Source of the DNA: Taibaiella lutea
GTDB taxonomy: Bacteria; Bacteroidota; Bacteroidia; Chitinophagales; Chitinophagaceae
DNA: 64,000 nucleotides
Assembly (NCBI RefSeq): GCF_008629695.1
Contig: NZ_VWSH01000003.1
Location: 805,356-869,355, forward strand
Direction: 5' to 3'
Below, one piece after another: positions 44,630-52,285 of the stretch (its first letter is position 1; every line of letters starts with the position of its first letter). Under the pieces are notes generated by a model. That model was not told the origin of the DNA. It saw only the letters and a program-made list of their open reading frames with translations, and searched no databases. The translations under genes and the position numbers were made by a program.

Positions 44630-45124
44630 TCACATTTCATCAGCAGAGGGGCCGTACATACCGGGAACTTGTATGTCCAGCAATCTCAGATAAACACTTA
44701 GCTGACCGCGATGGTGATAAATATGATTGAAGCACATGCCTCTTAATACTGCAATTTTCGGCAATTGAAAAATGATATGTTCGCCGTTACGCAATGTCCA
44801 TGGCTTCATCAGGTCTTCATCAGACATATTGCGGATTGCAGCAACAGCCTGCTCTACGCCTTTTTCGTGAATATCCAGAAGTTCTTCCGTAGTTGTTATA
44901 ACAGGCGGTTTGTAATCCATCTTTGAAAAATCCAGTTCATCATCATTCACCACAAGCACAGGCCAGTTGGACAATTCGGCGACATGTACAGCCAGACGCC
45001 TTAAAGGCATTGATTTGTTATGCGGTTGCCACTCTAATTTATCTGCAGGAACGCGCTCCAGCATTTTGCGTGTGTTTGCTGCCTCCATAGACAACTCATT
45101 TATCAATCCTTGTTTGATATCCAT
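44630..45124 (-). CDS. DinB/YfiT-like four-helix metalloprotein
   Basis: This 164-residue protein shows the DinB-family pattern of three histidines for a divalent metal: His47 in RRLAVHVAEL and the pair in the HIYHHRGQLSVYLRLL motif near residues 136-140. Relatives include bacillithiol/mycothiol-dependent transferases and many uncharacterised proteins. It is a single gene with its own terminator, so context gives no further clue. Function is unknown beyond the family call. Confidence 0.8.
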   Translation of the reverse strand: MDIKQGLINELSMEAANTRKMLERVPADKLEWQPHNKSMPLRRLAVHVAELSNWPVLVVNDDELDFSKMDYKPPVITTTEELLDIHEKGVEQAVAAIRNMSDEDLMKPWTLRNGEHIIFQLPKIAVLRGMCFNHIYHHRGQLSVYLRLLDIQVPGMYGPSADEM

Positions 45125-45218
45125 TAGTTTGAATTTTGTTGCAATTACGTGAAATTTAACGAAGATTGAATTATGTGAAAATTATTTTTTGTGAACGCGA
45201 TTTTCCTGAAAATTGCTA

Positions 45219-45246
45219 TTGTATGATTGCTTTTTCCCTATATTTG
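45219..45246 (+). promoter_or_regulatory. Vegetative promoter of the DUF4290 gene
   Basis: TTG at 45219-45221 and TATATTTG at 45239-45246 fit the Bacteroidota -33 TTTG/TTG and -7 TAnnTTTG elements with a 17-base spacer. Transcription would start near 45253, giving a leader of about 100 bases before the ATG. Confidence 0.5.
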
Positions 45247-45353
45247 CAAGCATACATTAGTTTTGTATTGAAATCTCTATACTACTTCAGAAAGAATCCT
45301 GTTTAAAATAATAAGTATAAAACAGGCTATTATTTTTACTATTAAATTTTTTG

Positions 45354-46115
45354 ATGAAATATAATACGACGCGTGAAAAGCTGGTGATGCCCGAATATGG
45401 AAGGAATATTCAACAAATGGTGGATTATTTGCGCACCATTGAAGATCCGGTAAAGCGCCAGAAAAATGCCAAGGCTATTATTGAATTGATGGGTGTTTTA
45501 AATCCGCACCTTAAAAATGTAGAGGACTTCCGTCATAAGCTTTGGGACCATCTATATCTTATTGCTGATTTTGACCTTGATGTTGAGTCGCCTTACCCTA
45601 CGCCTACAAGAGAAAAAATATTTAAAAGACCGGAGCCGCTTTCTTATCCGAGTAAGCAAAGACGTAAACAACGTCATTTAGGTAAAAACCTTACGGCTGT
45701 TATTGATAAAGCATTAGCCGAAAAGGACGAAGAAAAACGTAAAGGATTTACGCAAAGCATTGCGTATTACATGAAACTGGCTTATACCAATTGGCATAAA
45801 GAACCGGTTCATGATGATATGATTCGGGAGGAACTGTCGGAAATGACCAATGGCGAATTGACCTTAGGTGATGGCAATATCAAAATTCGTTTTGATAATA
45901 ATAACAACCGGAACAATAACAACAAAAAGAATGCCGGTGGTCAGAACAGAAATAACAACAACAGAGCACAGGCTTCGGGAAATAATAATAGCCGCAATAG
46001 CAACAATCCAAATAACAGGAATCCGAATAATCCCAATAACAGAAATCCTAATAATCCGAATAACAGAAATAACAATAACAATAATAAAAACAGGAAACCA
46101 AGGCCGAATATGTAG
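45354..46115 (+). CDS. DUF4290 family protein with Asn-rich tail
   Basis: The 253-residue protein has an N-terminal DUF4290 domain (residues 1 to about 175; MPEYGRNIQQMVDYL, LWDHLYLIADFDLDVESPYP), a family of unknown function that is restricted to Bacteroidota as far as known. The last 75 residues are very rich in asparagine with NPNNR-type repeats and end in a basic NRKPRPNM tail, which may be disordered or bind nucleic acid. The ATG at 45354 is preferred over the TTG three bases earlier. Confidence 0.85.
   Translation: MKYNTTREKLVMPEYGRNIQQMVDYLRTIEDPVKRQKNAKAIIELMGVLNPHLKNVEDFRHKLWDHLYLIADFDLDVESPYPTPTREKIFKRPEPLSYPSKQRRKQRHLGKNLTAVIDKALAEKDEEKRKGFTQSIAYYMKLAYTNWHKEPVHDDMIREELSEMTNGELTLGDGNIKIRFDNNNNRNNNNKKNAGGQNRNNNNRAQASGNNNSRNSNNPNNRNPNNPNNRNPNNPNNRNNNNNNKNRKPRPNM
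46005..46090 (+). repeat. Short in-frame repeats coding the Asn-rich tail
   Basis: Degenerate 9- to 24-base units such as AATCCGAATAACAG repeat within the 3' end of the DUF4290 gene and keep the frame, coding NPNNR-type units. Such tracts are prone to length change by slippage. Confidence 0.7.
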
Positions 46116-46136
46116 GGTGTTGTTTTCACTGAAAAT

Positions 46137-46171
46137 GAATAAGGGATTGACTTTCGGTCAATCCCTTATTC
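46137..46171. terminator. Bidirectional terminator between DUF4290 gene and metH module
   Basis: A perfect 15-base stem (GAATAAGGGATTGAC paired with GTCAATCCCTTATTC) with a five-base loop lies between two convergent genes. Its position 21 bases past one stop and 16 past the other suits termination in both directions. Confidence 0.85.
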
Positions 46172-46186
46172 ATTTATAAATTGTAT

Positions 46187-47209
46187 TTAAATTGCCATTT
46201 CTAAGGCAGGCAAACTTCTTGGTTTTAATTCCTTTACAGCTTTTGCTATTGCAGCAATATGATCCGGCGTAGTGCCGCAACAACCGCCTACAATGTTTAT
46301 CCAGCCGTTCTTTGCAAAGCCTGCAATAATAGCTGCCGTATCATCAGGCGTTTCATCATATTCTCCCATCGCATTTGGCAGTCCCGCATTTGGATAACAG
46401 CTTACATAGCAGGAAGCAATCTGTGCCAGTTCTTCCACGTAAGGACGCATCTGAGCCCCGCCCAAAGCACAGTTGAGCCCGATGCTGACAGGATTGGCAT
46501 GCGATACGGAAATGTAAAAAGCTTCCAGTGTCTGACCGCTTAATGTACGTCCTGAAGCATCAGTAATAGTTCCTGAAATCATAATTGGCAACTCCGTATC
46601 GAATGCATCAAAATATCTTTGAATAGCATACAGTGCCGCTTTTGCATTTAATGTATCAAAAATAGTTTCCACCAAAAGAATATCTGCTCCGCCTTCCACC
46701 AAACCTTTAATCTGATCGAAATAAGCATCTGCAACTTCATCAAATGTTACCGCCCTGAAACCGGGATTGTTTACATCAGGAGAAAGGGATAATGTCTTGT
46801 TCATTGGGCCGATAGCGCCGGCCACAAATTTCGGGCCTGCATCCGGATTGTCGCTCATATATTCTGCCACAGCTTGTTTTGCCACCTTTGCAGATTCGAC
46901 ATTCATCTCATAAGAAATGCTTTGCATGTCGTAATCAGCCATAGATATAACCTGTGCGCTGAAAGTATTGGTTTCAATAATATCGGCACCGGCATCCAGG
47001 TATTCACGGTGAATAGCTTTAATGATTTGCGGTTGCGTAATGGAAAGTAAATCGTTATTCCCTTTCAGGTCGCTTGGCCAATCTTTGAAGCGCTCGCCTC
47101 TGTAATCTGCTTCCTGCAACTTATAGCGCTGGATCATAGTACCCATTGCACCATCGATAATCACAATCTGCTTTTGTAATAAATCCGATAATATTTCTTT
47201 TGTCGTCAT
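46187..47209 (-). CDS. metH: Homocysteine S-methyltransferase module of methionine synthase (MetH N-terminal part)
   Basis: The 340-residue protein equals the first module of cobalamin-dependent methionine synthase. It includes [11 protein letters not shown] (residues 17-27), the zinc cysteine in [11 protein letters not shown], and the CC pair in [12 protein letters not shown]. Full MetH would continue with pterin-binding, B12-binding and reactivation domains, which are absent here and not encoded next to it. In several Bacteroidota the enzyme is split into two proteins, so the rest is expected elsewhere. The stop is followed by a strong terminator, so this is a complete gene and not a truncation. 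Confidence 0.9.
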   Translation of the reverse strand: MTTKEILSDLLQKQIVIIDGAMGTMIQRYKLQEADYRGERFKDWPSDLKGNNDLLSITQPQIIKAIHREYLDAGADIIETNTFSAQVISMADYDMQSISYEMNVESAKVAKQAVAEYMSDNPDAGPKFVAGAIGPMNKTLSLSPDVNNPGFRAVTFDEVADAYFDQIKGLVEGGADILLVETIFDTLNAKAALYAIQRYFDAFDTELPIMISGTITDASGRTLSGQTLEAFYISVSHANPVSIGLNCALGGAQMRPYVEELAQIASCYVSCYPNAGLPNAMGEYDETPDDTAAIIAGFAKNGWINIVGGCCGTTPDHIAAIAKAVKELKPRSLPALEMAI

Positions 47210-47328
47210 TTGCTCTGAAAATATATTGCAAGTTAAGGCTTGTTGCCTTTTTTAATTATGTAATTTTCTTATGGCCGAATATATAGTTGACTACTCTTAA
47301 AGCTTGTCAAACCCAATCGCCTGATAAA

Positions 47329-48015
47329 CTACTCAGCAGCCTTCAATTCCGCTACCCATTGCTCCACAGTCAAAGCATCATCAACATTATAGTCGCCGAT
47401 TTTTGTTCTTCTTAATGCCTGTAAATAACCGCCGCAGCCTAAAGCAGCGCCAAAATCATTTGCAAGTGAGCGGATATAAGTACCTGTGCTGCATACTACC
47501 CTGAAATGAACTTCAGGCAATGCAATCTTTGTAATTTCAAATGTTTTTATCTGAACATCCCGAGGTTCCAGTTTTATTTCCTTTCCTGCTCTTGCCAGTT
47601 CATAAGCCCTTTTGCCATCTTTCTGAACGGCAGAATGTATAGGCGGTGTTTGTTTGATATCGCCGGTAAATGCTTTGGTAGCTTCTATGATTTCATCATC
47701 CGTCAGGTGTTCAAAAGGTTTTTCCTGTTCAGGTTTTGATTCGAGATCATAAGTAGGCGTAACAGCGCCCAGGTGAATAATACCTGTATATTCCTTCTCC
47801 TGTTTTTGGTATTCTGTAATACGCTTAGTCATTTTACCGGTGCAGCATATCAACAAACCGGTTGCCAATGGGTCTAAAGTGCCGCAGTGACCAATTTTGG
47901 CTTTCATCAAGCGTTTTATTTTATTAATGGCGTCAAATGAAGTCCAGGTCAAAGGTTTGTCAATCAGTATTACAGCGCCTTCTATTAATTCCTCCTGAGT
48001 AGGTATTGCTATCAT
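47329..48015 (-). CDS. truB: tRNA pseudouridine(55) synthase TruB
   Basis: The 228-residue enzyme forms pseudouridine 55 in the T-loop of tRNA. The catalytic motif GHCGTLDPLATG contains Asp48. Further family segments are ILIDKPLTWTSF, YTGIIHLGAVTPTYDLES, the TPPIHSAVQKDGKRAYELAR loop and VVCSTGTYIRSL. It lacks the C-terminal PUA domain, as in many Bacteroidota TruB. A CACCTTTG box ends four bases before the ATG, a slightly imperfect version of the -7 pattern also seen before folD. Confidence 0.95.
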   Translation of the reverse strand: MIAIPTQEELIEGAVILIDKPLTWTSFDAINKIKRLMKAKIGHCGTLDPLATGLLICCTGKMTKRITEYQKQEKEYTGIIHLGAVTPTYDLESKPEQEKPFEHLTDDEIIEATKAFTGDIKQTPPIHSAVQKDGKRAYELARAGKEIKLEPRDVQIKTFEITKIALPEVHFRVVCSTGTYIRSLANDFGAALGCGGYLQALRRTKIGDYNVDDALTVEQWVAELKAAE

Positions 48016-48200
48016 GCTGCAAAGGTGCGGGAAAATTATGATTTACTAATAATGGCAATCGAGCCCTTAAAACATCAGGATATCGGCATTTGATCAACAT
48101 TTTTAAAAAAATGAGGTTTTAATAATAATAAAAGCCTGGCTGAATCGGTTATGTTCTGACAATTCTCTTGTTAAAATCATGGGAAAAGCTATATTATTCT

Positions 48201-48208
48201 TATTTTTG
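48201..48208 (+). promoter_or_regulatory. Candidate -7 box of dxs
   Basis: TATTTTTG matches TAnnTTTG and lies 23 bases before the dxs ATG. The nearest upstream TTG (48168-48170) is about 30 bases away, too far for a canonical -33 element, so support is moderate. Confidence 0.35.
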
Positions 48209-48231
48209 CCTATTGCCATAAAAATTTTTTC

Positions 48232-50169
48232 ATGCGTTTAGATGAAATAACTGCAGGTCCTTTACTGAGCCAGATTGAATATCCTTCCGATTTAAAGAAA
48301 TTGGACAAGATGCAGTTGCAACAGGTTTGTGATGAATTGCGCCGGTTTATAGTGGATACTGTAAGTGTGAACGGAGGCCATTTTGGTGCGAGTTTGGGTG
48401 TAGTTGAATTGACAGTTGCGTTGCATTATGTGATGAATACGCCTTATGACCAATTGGTTTGGGACGTGGGCCATCAGGCGTACGGGCATAAAATCCTGAC
48501 CGGACGCAGAAAAGTATTTCATACTAACAGAAGAAAAGATGGCATCAGCGGATTCCCTAAAAGAGATGAAAGTGAATATGATACTTTCGGAGTAGGGCAC
48601 TCTTCCACTTCTATTTCTGCAGCTTTAGGCATGGCCATTGCCAGTAAGTTAAAAGGCGAAACTGACCGCCAGCATATTGCTGTTATTGGTGATGGCGCTA
48701 TGACTGCAGGATTGCCCTTTGAAGCTATGAATCATGCCGGTGTGAGTGGCGCCAATGTATTGATTATCCTGAACGATAACAATATGAGCATTGACCCGAA
48801 TGTAGGTGCTCTGAAAGAATACTTAACCGATATTACAACTTCACATACTTATAATAAATTACGAGACGATCTTTGGAAATTGATGGGCAAATTACCTTAT
48901 GCTGATTTGCAAAGGGATATGGCATCGAAGATTAAAGATGGTCTGAAAGGTGCAATTACAAAATCAAGTAATTTGTTTGAAGCGCTTGGCTTGCGTTACT
49001 TTGGTCCTATTGACGGGCATAATGTTACAAAGCTGGTAGATACATTAAAGGATCTCAGAGATATACAAGGGCCTAAGATTTTACACATCAAAACGGTAAA
49101 AGGCAAAGGTTATAAACTGGCGGAAGAAGACCAGACGCTCTGGCATGCACCGGGTTTGTTCGACAAAGTAACCGGAAAAATTAATAAAGTAACATACGAT
49201 ACGCCACAAGCACCGAAATATCAGGATGTATTTGGCCACAGCATTATTGAATTGGCCAAAGCCAATCCTAAGATTATGGGCATTACGCCTGCAATGCCTT
49301 CCGGTTGTTCGTTGAAATATATGATGGCAGAAATGCCGGATCGCGCTTTGGATGTTGGTATTGCCGAGCAACATGCGGTTACCGTAAGCGCAGGTCTTGC
49401 TACGCAAGGAATGAGGGTATTCTGCAATATCTACAGTTCGTTCATGCAACGTGCTTATGATATGGTGATTCATGATGTGGCTATTCAAAATCTGCCTGTT
49501 GTTTTTTGTCTGGACAGAGCGGGTATGGTAGGCGATGACGGCGGTACGCATCAGGGTGCTTATGATCTTGCGTATATGCGCTGCATTCCTAACATGATTG
49601 TAAGTGCACCGATGAATGAGCAGGAATTGCGTAATCTGATGTACACCGCGCAATTGGAAGAAACAAAAAATCCTTTTGTAATCCGTTATCCCCGCGGACA
49701 AGGCGTGATGCCTGAATGGAAAACACCTTTTGAAAAAATAATAATTGGCAAAGGAGAAAAAATAAAAGACGGAAATGATATCGCTATATTAACCATAGGT
49801 CATCCGGGTAATTTTGCCATTAAGGCTTGCAAAGAATTAGAAGCAGATGGTATTAATGCGGCGCATTACAATATGCGTTTTGTTAAGCCTTTGGATGAGG
49901 CAATGCTTCATGAAATCGGCAAGAAATTCTCAAGTGTTATTACAGTTGAAGATGGTTGTATTCAAGGTGGATTCGGAAGCGCAGTTTTAGAATTTTTCAA
50001 CGAACATAATTACAAACCTCAGGTAAAAATTTTGGGTATTCCCGACTATGTCATTGAACATGCTTCTCAGGCGCAGCAATATGCTGAATGTGGCTATGAT
50101 GCTGCCTCTATTGTAAAAGCGGCAAAGGAAATGATGGTTAAGAAAGATAATGAGCTCAGTTTGGTATAA
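48232..50169 (+). CDS. dxs: 1-deoxy-D-xylulose-5-phosphate synthase
   Basis: This 645-residue thiamine diphosphate enzyme makes DXP from pyruvate and glyceraldehyde 3-phosphate, the first step of the MEP isoprenoid pathway that also supplies undecaprenyl carriers. Motifs are VNGGHFGASLGVVELTVAL, VWDVGHQAYGHKIL, the ThDP-binding GDGAMTAG, and the catalytic GIAEQHAVT, followed by GDDGGTHQGAYDL and the C-terminal transketolase domain. It has its own gap upstream and no close downstream partner. Confidence 0.97.
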   Translation: MRLDEITAGPLLSQIEYPSDLKKLDKMQLQQVCDELRRFIVDTVSVNGGHFGASLGVVELTVALHYVMNTPYDQLVWDVGHQAYGHKILTGRRKVFHTNRRKDGISGFPKRDESEYDTFGVGHSSTSISAALGMAIASKLKGETDRQHIAVIGDGAMTAGLPFEAMNHAGVSGANVLIILNDNNMSIDPNVGALKEYLTDITTSHTYNKLRDDLWKLMGKLPYADLQRDMASKIKDGLKGAITKSSNLFEALGLRYFGPIDGHNVTKLVDTLKDLRDIQGPKILHIKTVKGKGYKLAEEDQTLWHAPGLFDKVTGKINKVTYDTPQAPKYQDVFGHSIIELAKANPKIMGITPAMPSGCSLKYMMAEMPDRALDVGIAEQHAVTVSAGLATQGMRVFCNIYSSFMQRAYDMVIHDVAIQNLPVVFCLDRAGMVGDDGGTHQGAYDLAYMRCIPNMIVSAPMNEQELRNLMYTAQLEETKNPFVIRYPRGQGVMPEWKTPFEKIIIGKGEKIKDGNDIAILTIGHPGNFAIKACKELEADGINAAHYNMRFVKPLDEAMLHEIGKKFSSVITVEDGCIQGGFGSAVLEFFNEHNYKPQVKILGIPDYVIEHASQAQQYAECGYDAASIVKAAKEMMVKKDNELSLV

Positions 50170-50210
50170 TGTTAAATTATCTGAACTTTATGAATTAATA
50201 TTCATTTGCC

Positions 50211-51143
50211 ATGAGAAAAAATTTCTTGACGATTCTATTATTATTCTCTTATGCTATAACATTCGGACAAGCGAAATCTAAACATTATGATGAGATACTT
50301 TTTGAGAAAGGGTTGGCATTACAAGAATTAGTAAACAATGAGTTAGATACAGATGAAGGATCAGAAGATAGCATATATGTCGAGTATTCTAAGGAAATAA
50401 AAGAATCTATTTTAGAAAAAGCTCAGAATTATTATAAAGAATTAATCAAAGATTATCCAGGTTCCAAATATCTTTTTAGAACTTATAATAACGAAGCATT
50501 TATTGCGCTACAATTAAATAACAGAGCAGAAGCTATAGGATTGTTTCAAGAAATTTTGAAAAGCAATGCTGATGATAAAGAGAAGGGGGGCATAGGGTCG
50601 GGAATAATGGGAGAACCCTATGCTAACTACAAAAACAGAGCCGCGAAAGAAATAGCAGAACTGTATATTGCCGACAGCAATTATACATTGGCGTTAACTT
50701 ATCTTGAGCTTACAAAGAAATACCAATATCAACATTTCTGTGGAAATGAATTTGCTGCTGATGCATTATACATAGCAGAACAATATGCGAGATGTTATAT
50801 TGGACTAAAGGATTTTGGAAAAGCATTGGATTTTTTATTGCCATATATATTGGAAAATGGGCTGGCCAGTAATTCTTCTATTGTTCATCTTGCGTTTAAT
50901 ACGTTAATGTTAAACTATGGTAAGGATGAATTGAAAGTTAAATTTGAAGAGGCATTTAAAAATTATAAAGTTGAAAAAGTTAAAGAATACAGGCAAGAAT
51001 ATACAAAGTATTTTATTTATTATTTAGAAAGGAAAATTGAAATTCCTTTATGGAAAATTGATTTTATGTATAATGGAGAAATAGATAAGGGTATTGAAGC
51101 ACTATATAAAGAATCTCAATTTTATAAACTTTTAAGCATATAA
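50211..51143 (+). CDS. Secreted TPR-like protein of unknown function
   Basis: This 310-residue protein has a signal peptide (about residues 1-20, ending FGQA) and a helical body with alternating aromatic/aliphatic helices. Segments such as YLFRTYNNEAFIALQLNNRAE, and the helices around residues 140-190, resemble tetratricopeptide-type repeats. It is likely periplasmic or on the outer membrane after processing. Its gene follows dxs by 41 bases, but its A/T-rich composition and lack of pathway link suggest it is independent. No specific family is recognised. Confidence 0.6.
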   Translation: MRKNFLTILLLFSYAITFGQAKSKHYDEILFEKGLALQELVNNELDTDEGSEDSIYVEYSKEIKESILEKAQNYYKELIKDYPGSKYLFRTYNNEAFIALQLNNRAEAIGLFQEILKSNADDKEKGGIGSGIMGEPYANYKNRAAKEIAELYIADSNYTLALTYLELTKKYQYQHFCGNEFAADALYIAEQYARCYIGLKDFGKALDFLLPYILENGLASNSSIVHLAFNTLMLNYGKDELKVKFEEAFKNYKVEKVKEYRQEYTKYFIYYLERKIEIPLWKIDFMYNGEIDKGIEALYKESQFYKLLSI

Positions 51144-51150
51144 CTCGATA

Positions 51151-51183
51151 AAAATGGCTACAATGTTGAATTGTAGCCATTTT
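51151..51183. terminator. Bidirectional terminator between the TPR-like and ACMSD genes
   Basis: A perfect 14-base stem (AAAATGGCTACAAT paired with ATTGTAGCCATTTT) with a five-base loop lies between convergent genes. The A and T runs at its ends provide U-tracts in both directions. Confidence 0.85.
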
Positions 51184-51200
51184 AGATTAGGTTAATTCAT

Positions 51201-52190
51201 TTATATCCCAAGAAACGCTTTTGCATTTTTGTATAGTAACATATTTCTTAATTCAGTGTCCTTAATATGTTCCTCAATCAACTTGCCGGGATGATGTTCG
51301 CCGAGAGGAAAAGGATAATCGCTGCCCATGCAGATTTTATCGCCGCCCATAATATCGATGATGAAATCCAGAGCTTTTGGATCATGCACTAAAGAATCAA
51401 TCCAGAATTTACCAATGTATTCGCGGGGATTAATGGCATTGTCAATCGCTACCAAATCCGGACGGACCTGAAAACCATGTTCAATTCGTCCGATAGTAGA
51501 AGGAAAGCTGCCTCCGCCGTGAGCAAAAGCTACACGTAAGTTTGGAAACTTTTCAAATACCCCGCCAAATATCATGGAACAAATAGCACGCGATGTTTCG
51601 GCTGGCATACCTACTAACCAGGGTAGCCAGTATTTCATCATATCATTCTCTCCCATCATCTCCCAGGGGTGCACAAAAATGCAGGCGCCTAATCCTTCTG
51701 CAACTTGCCAGAAAGGGAAAAAATAAGGGTCGCTAAGATTCTTGCCATTGATATTGGAACCGATTTCAACACCGGGCATTTTTAATTCCTTCACACAACG
51801 TTCCAATTCTTTTACAGCAATATCAATATCCTGCAAAGGAATAGTGCCAAGGCCTACATAGCGGTCAGGATAACGTGTAACGGCTTCTGTAATATGGTCA
51901 TTAAAGAAACGGGAACTTTCTAAGGCATGTTCAGGTTTTGCCCAATAATTAAATAGCACCGGAATGGTAGAAAGTGCCTGCATGGTCACTTCTGTAGCAT
52001 CCATTTCTTTAAGACGCACCTCTGCATCCCAACAATTATGTTCAATTTCACGAAACACTTTGTCGCCTTTAATCATCTTGGCGCAGCAAGGTTTATGATG
52101 TTCCAGGGTTATAAAATCTCCGTAACCAAACTTCTGAAACCAGTTCGGTATTTTCTCCGGCATAATATGTGTGTGAATGTCTATTTTCAT
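51201..52190 (-). CDS. 2-amino-3-carboxymuconate-6-semialdehyde decarboxylase (ACMSD)-like amidohydrolase
   Basis: The 329-residue amidohydrolase-superfamily protein begins MKIDIHTHIMPEK, with the metal-binding HxH, and shows CIFVHPWEMMGEN, MKYWLPWLVGMPAETSRAI, FAHGGGSFPSTIGRI and GSDYPFPLGEHHPGKLIE. These are close to the ACMSD signatures of the kynurenine/3-hydroxyanthranilate route. ACMSD diverts the intermediate from quinolinate toward complete oxidation. The start at 52190 is chosen because the HxH motif follows directly; an upstream ATG would add an unrelated leader of 53 residues. Confidence 0.9.
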   Translation of the reverse strand: MKIDIHTHIMPEKIPNWFQKFGYGDFITLEHHKPCCAKMIKGDKVFREIEHNCWDAEVRLKEMDATEVTMQALSTIPVLFNYWAKPEHALESSRFFNDHITEAVTRYPDRYVGLGTIPLQDIDIAVKELERCVKELKMPGVEIGSNINGKNLSDPYFFPFWQVAEGLGACIFVHPWEMMGENDMMKYWLPWLVGMPAETSRAICSMIFGGVFEKFPNLRVAFAHGGGSFPSTIGRIEHGFQVRPDLVAIDNAINPREYIGKFWIDSLVHDPKALDFIIDIMGGDKICMGSDYPFPLGEHHPGKLIEEHIKDTELRNMLLYKNAKAFLGI

Positions 52191-52198
52191 ATTGAGGA

Positions 52199-52206
52199 CA
52201 AAATTA
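52199..52206 (-). promoter_or_regulatory. Candidate -7 box of the ACMSD gene
   Basis: TAATTTTG on the minus strand fits TAnnTTTG and ends eight bases before the ATG, so the transcript would have almost no leader. No good -33 TTG was seen. Confidence 0.35.
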
Positions 52207-52236
52207 GAAAATTGTTGGAGGAATAAGATGTCATAA

Positions 52237-52270
52237 AAAAACCTGTCAGGTTTTAAAAGACTAACAGGTT
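52237..52270 (-). terminator. Terminator of ccmF
   Basis: AAAACCTGT pairs with ACAGGTT(TT) across an 18-base loop, with T-rich flanks on both strands. It lies 16 bases downstream of the ccmF stop codon on the minus strand. Confidence 0.65.
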
Positions 52271-52285
52271 TTTTTATCAAAAAAA

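Noticed and set aside
45125..45353. tRNA or riboswitch in the gap before the DUF4290 gene
   Set aside because: No cloverleaf or known riboswitch core could be traced; only a promoter-like pair of boxes was found.
45941..46129. Minus-strand frame that looks like a Leu/Phe-rich membrane peptide
   Set aside because: It is the antisense of the Asn-rich tail codons (AAT/AAC read backwards give Leu/Phe-type residues).
49081..49701. 206-residue minus-strand frame inside dxs
   Set aside because: Fully antisense to conserved dxs sequence, with no recognisable motif.
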